From Candidatus Zixiibacteriota bacterium (GTDB lineage Bacteria; Zixibacteria; MSB-5A5; GN15; FEB-12), in assembly GCA_024278935.1 (NCBI GenBank), contig JAJRSF010000030.1, positions 1 through 45,241 on the forward strand: 45,241 nt of DNA, read 5' to 3'. Below the pieces are notes generated by a model. It was not told the DNA's origin, made no database searches, and saw only the letters and a list, made by a program, of their open reading frames with translations. The translations under genes and the position numbers were made by a program. Below, in pieces: positions 27,125 through 36,059 of the stretch. Positions within the stretch are counted from its first letter, which is position 1; every line of letters starts with the position of its first letter.

Positions 27125-27499
27125 TATTGTAGCCCTCTTGGACCAGGGTTTTTTGTTAGCTGTGTGTCTTACGTTTATTTCTCGCAAGAGAACATAAGAA
27201 TTATTACAAATTTAAACGCGAATAAGAAATAAGTAATGGATTCTGTGAGCGAATCAAATCTTGTAATTATCTAATGTTCAAACGGACGAAGTTTCCTATT
27301 AGAAACATTTAAACATTTTAACATGGTGATGTTGTATGTTTAAAAAATTATGGTTTGGAAGCTGTTAAGAGTATGGTTGCGGATAAAGAGTATTTTATCT
27401 CTTTATTAAACATTTTAAAAATTTTAATTCGTACTTTCTTATTTCTCACATAGGATGAAATAAGTTGGGAACTTTAAAAACTCTCGAAAGGAGTGATGA
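27125..27499 (+). promoter_or_regulatory. long structured 5' leader
   Basis: No reading frame of note. CCCT/AGGG followed by TTTTTT (27133-27154) resembles a weak attenuator at the very start of the leader. Next comes TTCTC-GCAA-GAGAA, a stem with a GNRA tetraloop (27179-27192). A nested hairpin at 27308-27344 has outer arms TTTAAACAT/ATGTTTAAA and inner arms AACAT/ATGTT. The leader ends in CGAAAGGAGTG before the ATG. No known riboswitch class is recognised; a stabilising role for an abundant mRNA is possible. Confidence 0.45.
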
Positions 27500-30400
27500 A
27501 TGCTAAGGAGATTTTCAACTATATTTACCCTCTCCTTCCTGTTGGTTGCCTTTATGGCAGTAACAGCATTTGGTGCCAAATCTGCGGTTAGTAAACGTTC
27601 AAAAGGTAAGAAAACCAGTCAAACTGTGTACTATTCTTATCCTGATGAAAATTATCGCGAAGATGGCGGCAATACCATTGATATAGGAAAATCAAGCTAT
27701 TCTAGTAAAGCTGCGACATTATCTCCAGGTTCTGTTATTGGTGATACATGGTATGATTACCAACATAACAGTTCAATGGGTCGTATGATCGATTGGGGTA
27801 ATGATCCTTCCACAGGAAATGCGTATATCCATTTCTCATGGATGAAATTACCTACTGCTGTAATTAATGATCGTCACTATGCGTATACTCACTATAATGC
27901 GACTACTGGTGATTTAGCTCCAATTCTTAACCTTCAAAATCCTGAAGATTTTGCTGGTTATGTAAATGTTCCATCTAAAAATTCTGGTGCTGCTGTTTAT
28001 GGTGGTCATAATAAACCAAACGGCATAACAACATACCAGGATCATTTTTATTATAACTTTGCTCCAGGAAACCCTTTCTGGTTTGAATCACGTGTACCTG
28101 ATAATGTAGCATCTTATGGTTCACCTTTAACAGCTCAATCAACTATCTGGCCTAAATTTGCTTATCAAGAAACTGCTACTGATACAGTGATTCATGTACT
28201 TTCTCAAGTATCTGATGAAGATGAAGCAAGTGGTCTTTACTATTTCCGTAAAGTCGGTGGCAATGATAATGGTACTTGGGATTTCCCTCCATACGTTGTT
28301 GATACTCAAAACGTTCTTGGTCATGTTATAACAGCAAGTAAAACTTCTGAAAAAGTTGCTCTCGGGTGGCTTGGTCGTGTTCCTGCTGATGGTGACTGTG
28401 ACACATGTTCAAACAACGAAGCTATTGGTCTTCTTTGGAAACAAACTGAAAATGATGTTTATTATCAGATTTCTAATGACTTAGGTATTACTTTTGAACC
28501 TAGAGTTAATGCTACTAAATATCATTACGAAACCGGTGTAACCGGATGGCGTGCAAACTCTGAAATGTCAATTCTTATTGATGCTGCAGATGAAGTACAC
28601 GTTGTATGGACTGGTGTTATTTGGGGTGACAGTTTTGAAAACTTAAGACTTGACAAAGCTGCTCGTATTTTCCATACATCTGAATCTATCTTAGCTGGTG
28701 GACATGCTCCACGTATTGCTGCTAACTCAGATTGGGAACAAGAAGATACTATCAAATGTACCTCAGGTAAATTTGAAGCTAACGTTTCTAAAGTACAAGT
28801 TTCTGAATGTGATGGAAAAATCTATGTTCTGTTTGTGCAGTACAATGATTTCCCTAATGGCATTTATGATGATTGTGCTCACCGTGTATTTGTCGATCCT
28901 TCTGAATATGAAAGTTCTGCTAACGGCGATCTTTATGTAGTTGTATCTGGCGATGGTGGTGTTACATGGGACATTCCTCGGAACTTAACAAACTCTAGAA
29001 CACCTGATTGTGAACATGGTGTTTCCGGTGATTGTGAATCTGATGCTTGGCCTTCAATGACTCGTTATGGTCGTGCAAATAATGCTACTGAAACTTGGGC
29101 CGGCGCTGTTATAGTCGATCCATCAAATACTTTCACTGGTGCTGCCGGTGAATATTTCTTAGACGTTGTCTATCAATCAGATATCGATCCTGGTGGTTAT
29201 GCTGCTGGCGTTGGACCTGAAGGTACTCAACAAAATAACAATATGCAGTGGTTCCGTCTCGCTTGTGTCGAGCCTGTTTCTTCTGCTCAAATTGCTTTAT
29301 CCCCTACTAAAATTCAACTTCCTACTTGGGTAAAACCTAACCAAACATTAAGCCTTAACCTTGAAATCACTAACTCCGGTAACTTTGGTCTTACTTATGC
29401 AACATCTATTGAAGAAGACAATGGTACTCCTGGATGGTTATCTGTTTCTGGTTTGGGTGGATCTGTTCCTTCAGGTCTTTCTAATGTTGAAAATGGTTTC
29501 CTTAACTTAAATGATGGTGGCGTTCAAACTACTGAAGCTACACTGAATGGTAGAGTTGTCTTTACATCTAATGCTCCTAACACTGTCAACCTTGAAGTTA
29601 CTCTTCTTGTTGCTGATACTGTTGTTGCTGCTAAAATCGATACTGTTGTTGGTTACTTATCACTATCAGTTGGTTCTGATGGTAAGTATGGTCACTTCGA
29701 ACCTCGCGTTGGACTTGACTATAAAGCTAATGGTGTTGATTGTGATACTACTCTTTTTGGTTCTTCTTCTTACCTAGGTGAAGGTTCTCCAATCATCTTG
29801 TCTATTACTGGTTTAGATACTAATATCGTAGCCTCTGCATTTGATAATAGCTGGATTGATCCAGACGGATTCAAACCTATGGCTGCCGGTAAAACTGAGC
29901 CTGGTGCTGGTTCTGAAGCTACATTTAGTTGGTATGCTTCAGGTACTTTCATTACTCCTGATTCTACTGTTGCTTTTGAGCAAATTACTTATGCTCCTAC
30001 AGCAGTTGGTGCTAACTACATGATCAAAGAACTTAGAATTTGGTCTCATGATGGTGCTGCACACGCTGGTTTAAGAATCGGTGATGTAATTGACTGGGAT
30101 ATCCCTTCTGATTCCGGTTCTGATAACCTTTCTGGTATTGACGGTTTAGCTTCACGTAACCTAATCTATCAAGTTGGTACAGAATTTGATCAAACTGATA
30201 CTCTTGATGATGGATTTGTCGATCCTTTCGGTACTGACTGTGTAGACGGTGACAGACGTTTTGGTGGTATGGCATTCTTGAAATCACAGAGCCATAATGG
30301 CACTGCATGGGTTGATGTCTCTGATGTTCCTTATTCTGCTTATACTGCTAGAAACGATTCATTCGTTTATCCAGCAGGCAGATTAGTCGGTGGTAAAACA

Positions 30401-30862
30401 TGGGCTAATATGGAAAATACTGGTATGTCAGTTGAAACTGAAATCACTGATCAACATATGGTCATGTGTTACGAGCCTTCATTACCACTTGGTGCTACTG
30501 ATACAGTTAGATACTTTGTATCATTTATTACTGTACAAGATGGTGTCCAATCTGACTTAGCTGATGGTGCTGATGCTGCTGAAGCATTTGCTATCGCTAA
30601 TGACTACTGGCCTTCATACATCAATAGTGGTTCTTGTTGTATTGGTGATCGTGGTAACGTTGACAATGATCCTGGTGATCAAGTTGATATTTCTGATCTC
30701 GTATTTATTGTTGACTTTATCTTCACAGGTGGAGCTGCTCCAGAATGTGATTTGGAAGCTAACGTTGATGGCGATCCAGGAGAAAATATTGATATCTCCG
30801 ATCTCGTTTATATCGTTGACTTTATCTTCACAGGTGGAAATCCTCCTCCTGCATGTCCGTAA
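27500..30862 (+). CDS. secreted sialidase-like propeller protein with C-terminal dockerin
   Basis: 1120 residues. The signal peptide (about 1-25, ending AFGA) is followed by a strongly basic stretch KSAVSKRSKGKKTSQ. Residues about 60-590 have segments typical of sialidase/BNR-type propellers (ISNDLGITFEPRVNATKYHY, VVVSGDGGVTWDIPRNLTNS, DAADEVHVVWTGVIWGDS). Residues about 605-710 form an Ig-like domain (LSLNLEITNSGNFGLTYATS), followed by a further beta-rich region. The C-terminus is a dockerin-like pair (CCIGDRGNVDNDPGDQVDIS and NVDGDPGENIDISDLVYIVD), both with DFIFTGG. No sialidase catalytic set was confirmed, so it may only bind. Codon use is as strongly biased as in the gene at 8280, suggesting abundant synthesis. 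Confidence 0.82.
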   Translation: MLRRFSTIFTLSFLLVAFMAVTAFGAKSAVSKRSKGKKTSQTVYYSYPDENYREDGGNTIDIGKSSYSSKAATLSPGSVIGDTWYDYQHNSSMGRMIDWGNDPSTGNAYIHFSWMKLPTAVINDRHYAYTHYNATTGDLAPILNLQNPEDFAGYVNVPSKNSGAAVYGGHNKPNGITTYQDHFYYNFAPGNPFWFESRVPDNVASYGSPLTAQSTIWPKFAYQETATDTVIHVLSQVSDEDEASGLYYFRKVGGNDNGTWDFPPYVVDTQNVLGHVITASKTSEKVALGWLGRVPADGDCDTCSNNEAIGLLWKQTENDVYYQISNDLGITFEPRVNATKYHYETGVTGWRANSEMSILIDAADEVHVVWTGVIWGDSFENLRLDKAARIFHTSESILAGGHAPRIAANSDWEQEDTIKCTSGKFEANVSKVQVSECDGKIYVLFVQYNDFPNGIYDDCAHRVFVDPSEYESSANGDLYVVVSGDGGVTWDIPRNLTNSRTPDCEHGVSGDCESDAWPSMTRYGRANNATETWAGAVIVDPSNTFTGAAGEYFLDVVYQSDIDPGGYAAGVGPEGTQQNNNMQWFRLACVEPVSSAQIALSPTKIQLPTWVKPNQTLSLNLEITNSGNFGLTYATSIEEDNGTPGWLSVSGLGGSVPSGLSNVENGFLNLNDGGVQTTEATLNGRVVFTSNAPNTVNLEVTLLVADTVVAAKIDTVVGYLSLSVGSDGKYGHFEPRVGLDYKANGVDCDTTLFGSSSYLGEGSPIILSITGLDTNIVASAFDNSWIDPDGFKPMAAGKTEPGAGSEATFSWYASGTFITPDSTVAFEQITYAPTAVGANYMIKELRIWSHDGAAHAGLRIGDVIDWDIPSDSGSDNLSGIDGLASRNLIYQVGTEFDQTDTLDDGFVDPFGTDCVDGDRRFGGMAFLKSQSHNGTAWVDVSDVPYSAYTARNDSFVYPAGRLVGGKTWANMENTGMSVETEITDQHMVMCYEPSLPLGATDTVRYFVSFITVQDGVQSDLADGADAAEAFAIANDYWPSYINSGSCCIGDRGNVDNDPGDQVDISDLVFIVDFIFTGGAAPECDLEANVDGDPGENIDISDLVYIVDFIFTGGNPPPACP

Positions 30863-30910
30863 GACTGATTAAATATTCTACTTTGTAGATATATAATCTT
30901 ATTATAGATT

Positions 30911-30942
30911 AGCAGCCCGTAATTATTGCGGGCTGCTTTTTT
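30911..30942 (+). terminator. intrinsic terminator
   Basis: AGCAGCCCG (30911-30919), a 9-nt loop and CGGGCTGCT (30929-30937) form a perfect 9-bp stem leading into TTTTTT. It begins 49 bases after the stop of the propeller protein. Confidence 0.92.
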
Positions 30943-30978
30943 ATTTGGAAAAGTTCCCGTTATCCATTATATTTAAGA

Positions 30979-31136
30979 GTTACTTACCAAGTAACCGCCT
31001 TACTTTACTTATAAATGCTTGAATTTTGTAATACTAACAAAAAAATGCAAGTTATTGCTACATCTTTAGGAAGCTGACAGCCTTAAATCATTATAACTCA
31101 ATGATTTGATGCCTTTATAAGTCGGCATGATTTTTG
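30979..31136 (+). promoter_or_regulatory. hairpin-rich leader of the subtilisin-like protease gene
   Basis: Three hairpins in a row: GTTACTT-ACC-AAGTAAC (30979-30995), AAATCATT/AATGATTT (31085-31107) and ATGCC/GGCAT (31109-31128), the last followed by GATTTTT. The last two could act as an attenuator or as structured mRNA leader. I could not assign a clear -35/-10 pair. Confidence 0.35.
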
Positions 31137-31188
31137 TATATACAAATATTGGATAATAATATATTTTATAATAATACTGGAGATTGGA

Positions 31189-33603
31189 ATGAACCAAAGA
31201 GCTAGAGTAACTATTTCATCATTGCTTACATTACTGTTTTTGATAGTTTTTGTATCAAGCAGTTTTGCTATGCACTACCCGGGCATTACAAAAGCACAGC
31301 CAAAGTCGTTTAAAATCGGCGGGGCAATTACAATTCAATTTGAAGACGATATTGACTTAAAAGCTACCAACAAAATGAATCGCGGATTTGGTGCTGTTTC
31401 ATTTAATTTGGCAACTCTTGATAATTTATTAAGTAAATATGAAATTATCAGTGCCAAAAAGATTTTCCCACTTGAAAAAAACAAACCGGAAATCAATTCC
31501 GGTATGATTGATTTAACTCGTTATTATGAACTTACTTTTGCTGAAGATGCTGATCTTGATAAGATTATTGCCGAACTCTCTTTAAACCCAAACCTCCGTA
31601 TGGCAGAGCCAGTGATGGCTGTACCTATCTACGCAGCTCCTAATGATCCACTATGGGGATCTCAATGGGCGATGGAGCCTATTGGACCGGATCCAAATTT
31701 TTATACTGCATGGGATTATGAAACAGGTTCTGATTCTATAAAATTTGCACTTATTGATACCGGTATTTTATATAACCATCGTGACCTTTTTGGAAATATC
31801 TGGGTGAACCCGGGCGAAGATCTTGATGGCGATGGGGTCGTATTTGATGCAGATGATTTCAACGGAATTGATGATGATGGCAATGGCTATATTGATGATG
31901 TTGTCGGCTATGACTTCTTCTCCGGTTTATCCGGTGGAATATGGCCGGGCGAAGATCCTAATACGCCTGATAATGACCCATCTGACTTTAATGGTCATGG
32001 GACGCATGTTGCCGGTATTGCTGCCGCTATGAATAATAATGCTACCGATGTTACCGGTGCTGCCGGTGGTTGGTATGGTGGTCATAGATCATTGAGAGGT
32101 GTGCAAATTATCTGTTGTCGTATTGGTGCTACCGGTTCTGATGGAAATGGCTATGTTAACTCTAACGATGCGGCTACTGCTATTAACTATTCTGTCAATA
32201 TGGGTGTTCATGTTATCAACGCAAGTTGGGGTGGCTCTTCAGCATCAGCCGCAGCAGCTTCAAATGCTATCGCAGCCGGTGTAACTTTCCTCCATGCTGC
32301 CGGAAATGATGACTCAAATTCTCCTGACAATATTGATAATGTACCAGGTGTTTTGTCGGTAGCATCGACTGGTCCGACTTCTGATGCAAAATCTAGTTTC
32401 TCAAACTGGGGGTCTTATATCGACGTCTCAGCTCCCGGTTCAAGTATCTTATCTACTTACTCATTTGATGGAGTTCCTGATGTTGCTACTATTGGTGGCA
32501 CATCGATGGCATCTCCAATGGTAGCCGGATTGGCACTTTTGATTCGCTCTCAAATGCCTTCTCTTACTAAAGACCAAGTTGATTCTATTATTGTAGAATC
32601 TGCCGATTCGCTTGCTTTGTATACCGCAAATCCTTTTGAACTTAACGATCTTGGTTCAGGACGTATCGACGCACTGGCTGCATTGATTGATTTAGCGAAT
32701 GCAAAGTTTACTGCCGATGTTACCGATGGATCTGCTCCGCTTACGGTGAACTTCAGTGACCTCTCTCCTAATTCTCCTGTTGGATGGGATTGGACTTTTG
32801 GAACCGGTGATGTTTCGACTGCCCAAAACCCACAATATGTTTATAACGAGCCGGGTCTCTATGATGTCTCTTTGATTATTGATGAAAATAATCCATTAGG
32901 TCCGGGGGAAGAACATCTTAAAAAATATATTTGGGTAAGACAAGATTCTATTATAGGTGATTCTATTGAGGCTGTCTTTAACACTAAAGTAGTCGTACCG
33001 ATTTATTTGCATAACACATCGCTTGTTAAAGATGTGCAATATGTATTCTCTTACGCAAATATATACGATGTTGTTTATGACTCTATTTCAGTAGTTGGTA
33101 CAAGAGCTGAATACTTTCAAAATGTAGGTCTCAATGCTCTTGATACTTGGAATAAAAGAATTTCTGTTTTCTTACAAACAAATACAACCCTTGGCTCTCA
33201 ATATTTACCGGCTGACACAGGTGTACTTTTCAATATCCATTTAACAGTAAATGGAAATGGAAATATGGGTATCATGACTTTGGATACGACTACGTTCAAT
33301 GGCAGGACCTCAAAAATAACTTCTATCTATGGCGAATATTTCCCTGATGGATATAAACCTGGTATTATAAATATCTCAGGTTGCTGTATCGCGGATCGTG
33401 GTAATTTTGATAATGATCCTGGTGACAATGTTGATATTTCCGCTCTCGTCGGACTAGTTGATTTTATCTTTACCGGCGGATCTGCTCCGCAATGTGAAGA
33501 AGAGGGCGATGTTGATGGCTCAGGTGAAATTGATATATCTGATTTAGTTATGTTGGTTGATTTTATCTTTACATCCGGACCTCCACCAACATCTTGTTTT
33601 TAA
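31189..33603 (+). CDS. secreted subtilisin-like serine protease (S8) with PKD domain and dockerin
   Basis: 804 residues. The signal peptide ends near residue 27 (SSSFA). A propeptide (about 40-145) has the inhibitor-I9-like layout, including LDKIIAELSLNPNLRMAEPV. The catalytic domain (about 150-500) has Asp190 in FALIDTGI, His270 in NGHGTHVAGIAAA, the oxyanion Asn373 in HAAGND and Ser439 in GGTSMASPMVAG, so the triad is complete. An acidic insertion between Asp and His (DLDGDG, DDDGNGYIDD) looks calcium-binding. Then come a PKD domain (about 505-570, PLTVNFSDLSPNSPVGWDW), a cohesin-like stretch (590-710) and a C-terminal dockerin-like pair (CCIADRGNFDNDPGDNVDIS, GDVDGSGEIDISDLVMLVD). It may process or mature the neighbouring surface proteins (inference from context). 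Confidence 0.92.
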   Translation: MNQRARVTISSLLTLLFLIVFVSSSFAMHYPGITKAQPKSFKIGGAITIQFEDDIDLKATNKMNRGFGAVSFNLATLDNLLSKYEIISAKKIFPLEKNKPEINSGMIDLTRYYELTFAEDADLDKIIAELSLNPNLRMAEPVMAVPIYAAPNDPLWGSQWAMEPIGPDPNFYTAWDYETGSDSIKFALIDTGILYNHRDLFGNIWVNPGEDLDGDGVVFDADDFNGIDDDGNGYIDDVVGYDFFSGLSGGIWPGEDPNTPDNDPSDFNGHGTHVAGIAAAMNNNATDVTGAAGGWYGGHRSLRGVQIICCRIGATGSDGNGYVNSNDAATAINYSVNMGVHVINASWGGSSASAAAASNAIAAGVTFLHAAGNDDSNSPDNIDNVPGVLSVASTGPTSDAKSSFSNWGSYIDVSAPGSSILSTYSFDGVPDVATIGGTSMASPMVAGLALLIRSQMPSLTKDQVDSIIVESADSLALYTANPFELNDLGSGRIDALAALIDLANAKFTADVTDGSAPLTVNFSDLSPNSPVGWDWTFGTGDVSTAQNPQYVYNEPGLYDVSLIIDENNPLGPGEEHLKKYIWVRQDSIIGDSIEAVFNTKVVVPIYLHNTSLVKDVQYVFSYANIYDVVYDSISVVGTRAEYFQNVGLNALDTWNKRISVFLQTNTTLGSQYLPADTGVLFNIHLTVNGNGNMGIMTLDTTTFNGRTSKITSIYGEYFPDGYKPGIINISGCCIADRGNFDNDPGDNVDISALVGLVDFIFTGGSAPQCEEEGDVDGSGEIDISDLVMLVDFIFTSGPPPTSCF

Positions 33604-33629
33604 TTGAATATTACTGATTGAAATAGATA

Positions 33630-33662
33630 AAACCGCCATACTATACTGTATGACGGTTTTTT
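33630..33662 (+). terminator. intrinsic terminator
   Basis: AAACCGCCATAC (33630-33641) pairs with GTATGACGGTTT (33648-33659), with one mismatch, and is followed by more T. It begins 27 bases after the protease stop codon. Confidence 0.88.
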
Positions 33663-34054
33663 ATGATAAAAATTCGTTATTATATGCATAGGTGCAATTA
33701 AATGCACATCATGCTGGTGCAATATCGGTTTATTGAGCCAAAAAGTACTTTTTTATTAATTTTTATTGGTATGGTATTTGTATAATAAAGAAGTGTATAT
33801 ATAAAATATTTTTGACAATTGTTCTCTATGATACGTTTCTTTTTAAACGCAATAATTAAAAAAATTGAATTTTTTATTGACTCGGAATTTTGATTTATTT
33901 ATCTTACAATGAATACTATAGTGAAGAAAAAAATATCAATAGATAAAAATGTATCATAAAATTAGGAGATTCTACTTTAAGAAAAAAAGTTAATTGTTTG
34001 TTATATAAATTAGAAAAAGAAAAAATTTAAAAAGCTATGGAGGCTTTTAATACT
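33663..34054 (+). promoter_or_regulatory. AT-rich leader with possible promoter
   Basis: TTGACT (33877-33882), 17 bases and TATCTT (33900-33905) could be the promoter of the following gene, giving a leader of about 140 nt. Upstream there is a small hairpin GTGCA/TGCAC (33692-33707) and a repeated GGTGCAAT word. No gene was seen. Confidence 0.35.
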
Positions 34055-34930
34055 ATGAAAGCTAAATTTATTACACTATTTCTTGCGATCTTTTTGTTAT
34101 CGTTTGGAACCTCATTTGCCCAAGAAGTATCGGTTGACAATATTGATGGTTTAATGTGGCATAACCAACCGGATTCAATAATTGCCGGTTCTACATATAC
34201 TTTTAACATCCGCTTTAACAACAACACGAGTGTTAATATTAGTGGGTTTACTATTCCTTTCCATGTGTACTCTCCTGACGGTGCTACTTGGACAACTACT
34301 ACTGCCGATACAACAGGTTTACTTAGTAAAAGCCTTATGGATGGTGGTCTACTTATCACATATCCTGATGATGGATCTCAAGTAAATGGTTCGGGTGCTG
34401 ATACGTTGACTTTTGGCGGATTCGTTTTCTTTAATCCTGGATTACCTCCTGGTTTTAATGAAGTTTCTTTAACTATTCAAATCGGACCTATAACTGATGA
34501 TGCTTTGATGCACGGTAAAACAATTTGTCTCGACTCTGTTACTTTTCCACAAAATGCTTGGAAATGGGTAGAAAAAGGTCAACCTGATATTATCCCATCA
34601 TGGGATGGACCACATTGTTATACTGTAGTTCATGAACTTACTGATACCGATGATGATAATTTAGTGCCTCATACTTTTGGTTTAGAACAGAACTATCCAA
34701 ATCCGTTTAACCCGACCACTAGAATTAATTTCTCACTTGCTACAAGATCAGAAGCAACATTGACTATTTACAATATCACTGGTCAAAAAGTGAAAGAATA
34801 TTCTAGTACTTATGAAGCCGGTCCTACAACTATTGAATGGGATGCATCCAATGTTTCTTCTGGTGTCTATTTCTATAAATTAGTTGCCGGTGATTTCACT
34901 GACACAAAGAAAATGATGCTTTTAAAATAA
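34055..34930 (+). CDS. small secreted protein with shared N-terminal domain and sorting domain
   Basis: 291 residues. ATG 34055 is preferred because GGAGG lies 11 bases upstream and the signal peptide MKAKFITLFLAIFLLSFGTS follows; an ATG at 34037 would contain that GGAGG inside its own codons. Residues about 25-190 form one domain of unrecognised family (VDNIDGLMWHNQPDSIIAGS ... NGSGADTLTFGGFVFF ... GKTICLDSVTFPQNAWKWVE ... SWDGPHCYTV). It recurs in the next gene and at the start of the large protein at 8280. The C-terminal 80 residues are the sorting domain (FGLEQNYPNPFNPTTRINFS to KKMMLLK). Function is unknown; the simple layout suggests that the domain itself is displayed on the surface. 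Confidence 0.82.
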   Translation: MKAKFITLFLAIFLLSFGTSFAQEVSVDNIDGLMWHNQPDSIIAGSTYTFNIRFNNNTSVNISGFTIPFHVYSPDGATWTTTTADTTGLLSKSLMDGGLLITYPDDGSQVNGSGADTLTFGGFVFFNPGLPPGFNEVSLTIQIGPITDDALMHGKTICLDSVTFPQNAWKWVEKGQPDIIPSWDGPHCYTVVHELTDTDDDNLVPHTFGLEQNYPNPFNPTTRINFSLATRSEATLTIYNITGQKVKEYSSTYEAGPTTIEWDASNVSSGVYFYKLVAGDFTDTKKMMLLK

Positions 34931-34965
34931 TTATTTTCTCATAGATTCAAAAAGTATGTATACAG

Positions 34966-34994
34966 AAGCTCTCCTTTGTGAGAGCTTTTGTTTT
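34966..34994 (+). terminator. intrinsic terminator
   Basis: AAGCTCTC (34966-34973), a 6-nt loop and GAGAGCTT (34980-34987) form a perfect 8-bp stem, followed by TTGTTTT. It separates the two paralogous genes. Confidence 0.78.
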
Positions 34995-35043
34995 ATCTAT
35001 CTTAAATTGTTTATGTTAAGAAACGTATGGAGCTTTATTACGG

Positions 35044-35913
35044 ATGAATTTTAAAAATATCAGAGGGCTATTCACAATACTATTTTTAATGTATGGAACA
35101 GTTTCTGCCCAAGAAATAAGTTTAGACAATGCAACCAATATAGGCTCGATGTGGCACAACCAGCCGGACTCTATAATGGTAGGTTCTACTTATGTTTTTC
35201 AAGTTCGAATAAACAATAACACGATAGAAAATCTGGTTGGGATTACGAATGCTTTTAAAATTTATTCACCCGATGGTGCCGAGTGGACAACGACTGTTGG
35301 TGATACTATAAGCGGGTTTGGGATGAGCCAAATGGATGGCGGTTTTTATATCCTAACGTTTGGGGTTACAGGCTCTCTTGTTGATACAATTGGATTTGGT
35401 GGCTTTGCTATTTCGGGGGATGGGTTGCTGGCTGGATTTAATGATATTACATATTCAATTACGGTTGGTCCAATTCCTTCTGGAGTAACTCATCATGGAA
35501 AAACAATTTGCATTGATTCTCTTTCATACCCACAAGGGAGTTGGAAGTGGAGCATCCCGGAGGTCTCTTTATTTCCGTCATGGGATGGACCGCATTGTTA
35601 TACCATTGTTGATGAAGCAACCGACTTGGACGATGAGCCAGATCTGACACCTCATACTTTTGCCTTGTCGCAAAACTATCCGAACCCATTTAATCCAACG
35701 ACAACAATTAGTTTTTCTCTGGCAGAAAGAACAGATGCAACTTTGACAATCTATAATCTCTCAGGTCAAAAAGTAATGCAGTTTTCAGATAGGTATAATG
35801 CCGGCAGTACGGCTATAGAGTGGGATGCTTCGGGTGTTGCTTCCGGTATATATTTCTATAAATTAGTTGCCGGTGATTTCACAAATACGAAGAAAATGCT
35901 CCTTTTAAAGTAA
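35044..35913 (+). CDS. paralogue of the preceding small sorting-domain protein
   Basis: 289 residues, aligned over its whole length with the product of 34055. Shared features are a signal peptide ending at SAQE, the WHNQPDSI segment, DTIGFGGFA in place of DTLTFGGFV, GKTICIDSLSYPQGSWKWS, SWDGPHCYTIVDEATD, and the sorting domain ending KKMLLLK. The DNA is clearly diverged, so the tandem duplication is old. A terminator separates it from its paralogue, so each copy probably has its own regulation, although I see no clear promoter in the 50-base gap. GGAG lies 12 bases before the ATG. Confidence 0.82.
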   Translation: MNFKNIRGLFTILFLMYGTVSAQEISLDNATNIGSMWHNQPDSIMVGSTYVFQVRINNNTIENLVGITNAFKIYSPDGAEWTTTVGDTISGFGMSQMDGGFYILTFGVTGSLVDTIGFGGFAISGDGLLAGFNDITYSITVGPIPSGVTHHGKTICIDSLSYPQGSWKWSIPEVSLFPSWDGPHCYTIVDEATDLDDEPDLTPHTFALSQNYPNPFNPTTTISFSLAERTDATLTIYNLSGQKVMQFSDRYNAGSTAIEWDASGVASGIYFYKLVAGDFTNTKKMLLLK

Positions 35914-35978
35914 AATTCATTACATCTCTATTATTGCGATTGTATCTTGTTGGAAGGCAATGAGATAAGAGTTTTAAT

Positions 35979-36007
35979 TTGACTTTGATGTTTGAATATT
36001 GTATAAT
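35979..36007 (+). promoter_or_regulatory. promoter of the GH35-type glycosidase gene
   Basis: TTGACT (35979-35984), a 17-base spacer and a perfect TATAAT (36002-36007) give a start near 36014 and a 46-nt leader. This is the best consensus promoter in the window. Confidence 0.78.
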
Positions 36008-36059
36008 ATGTTAGACAAGTATGGGGATAATTAATTAACTCATTGATAGATAAGGCGTT

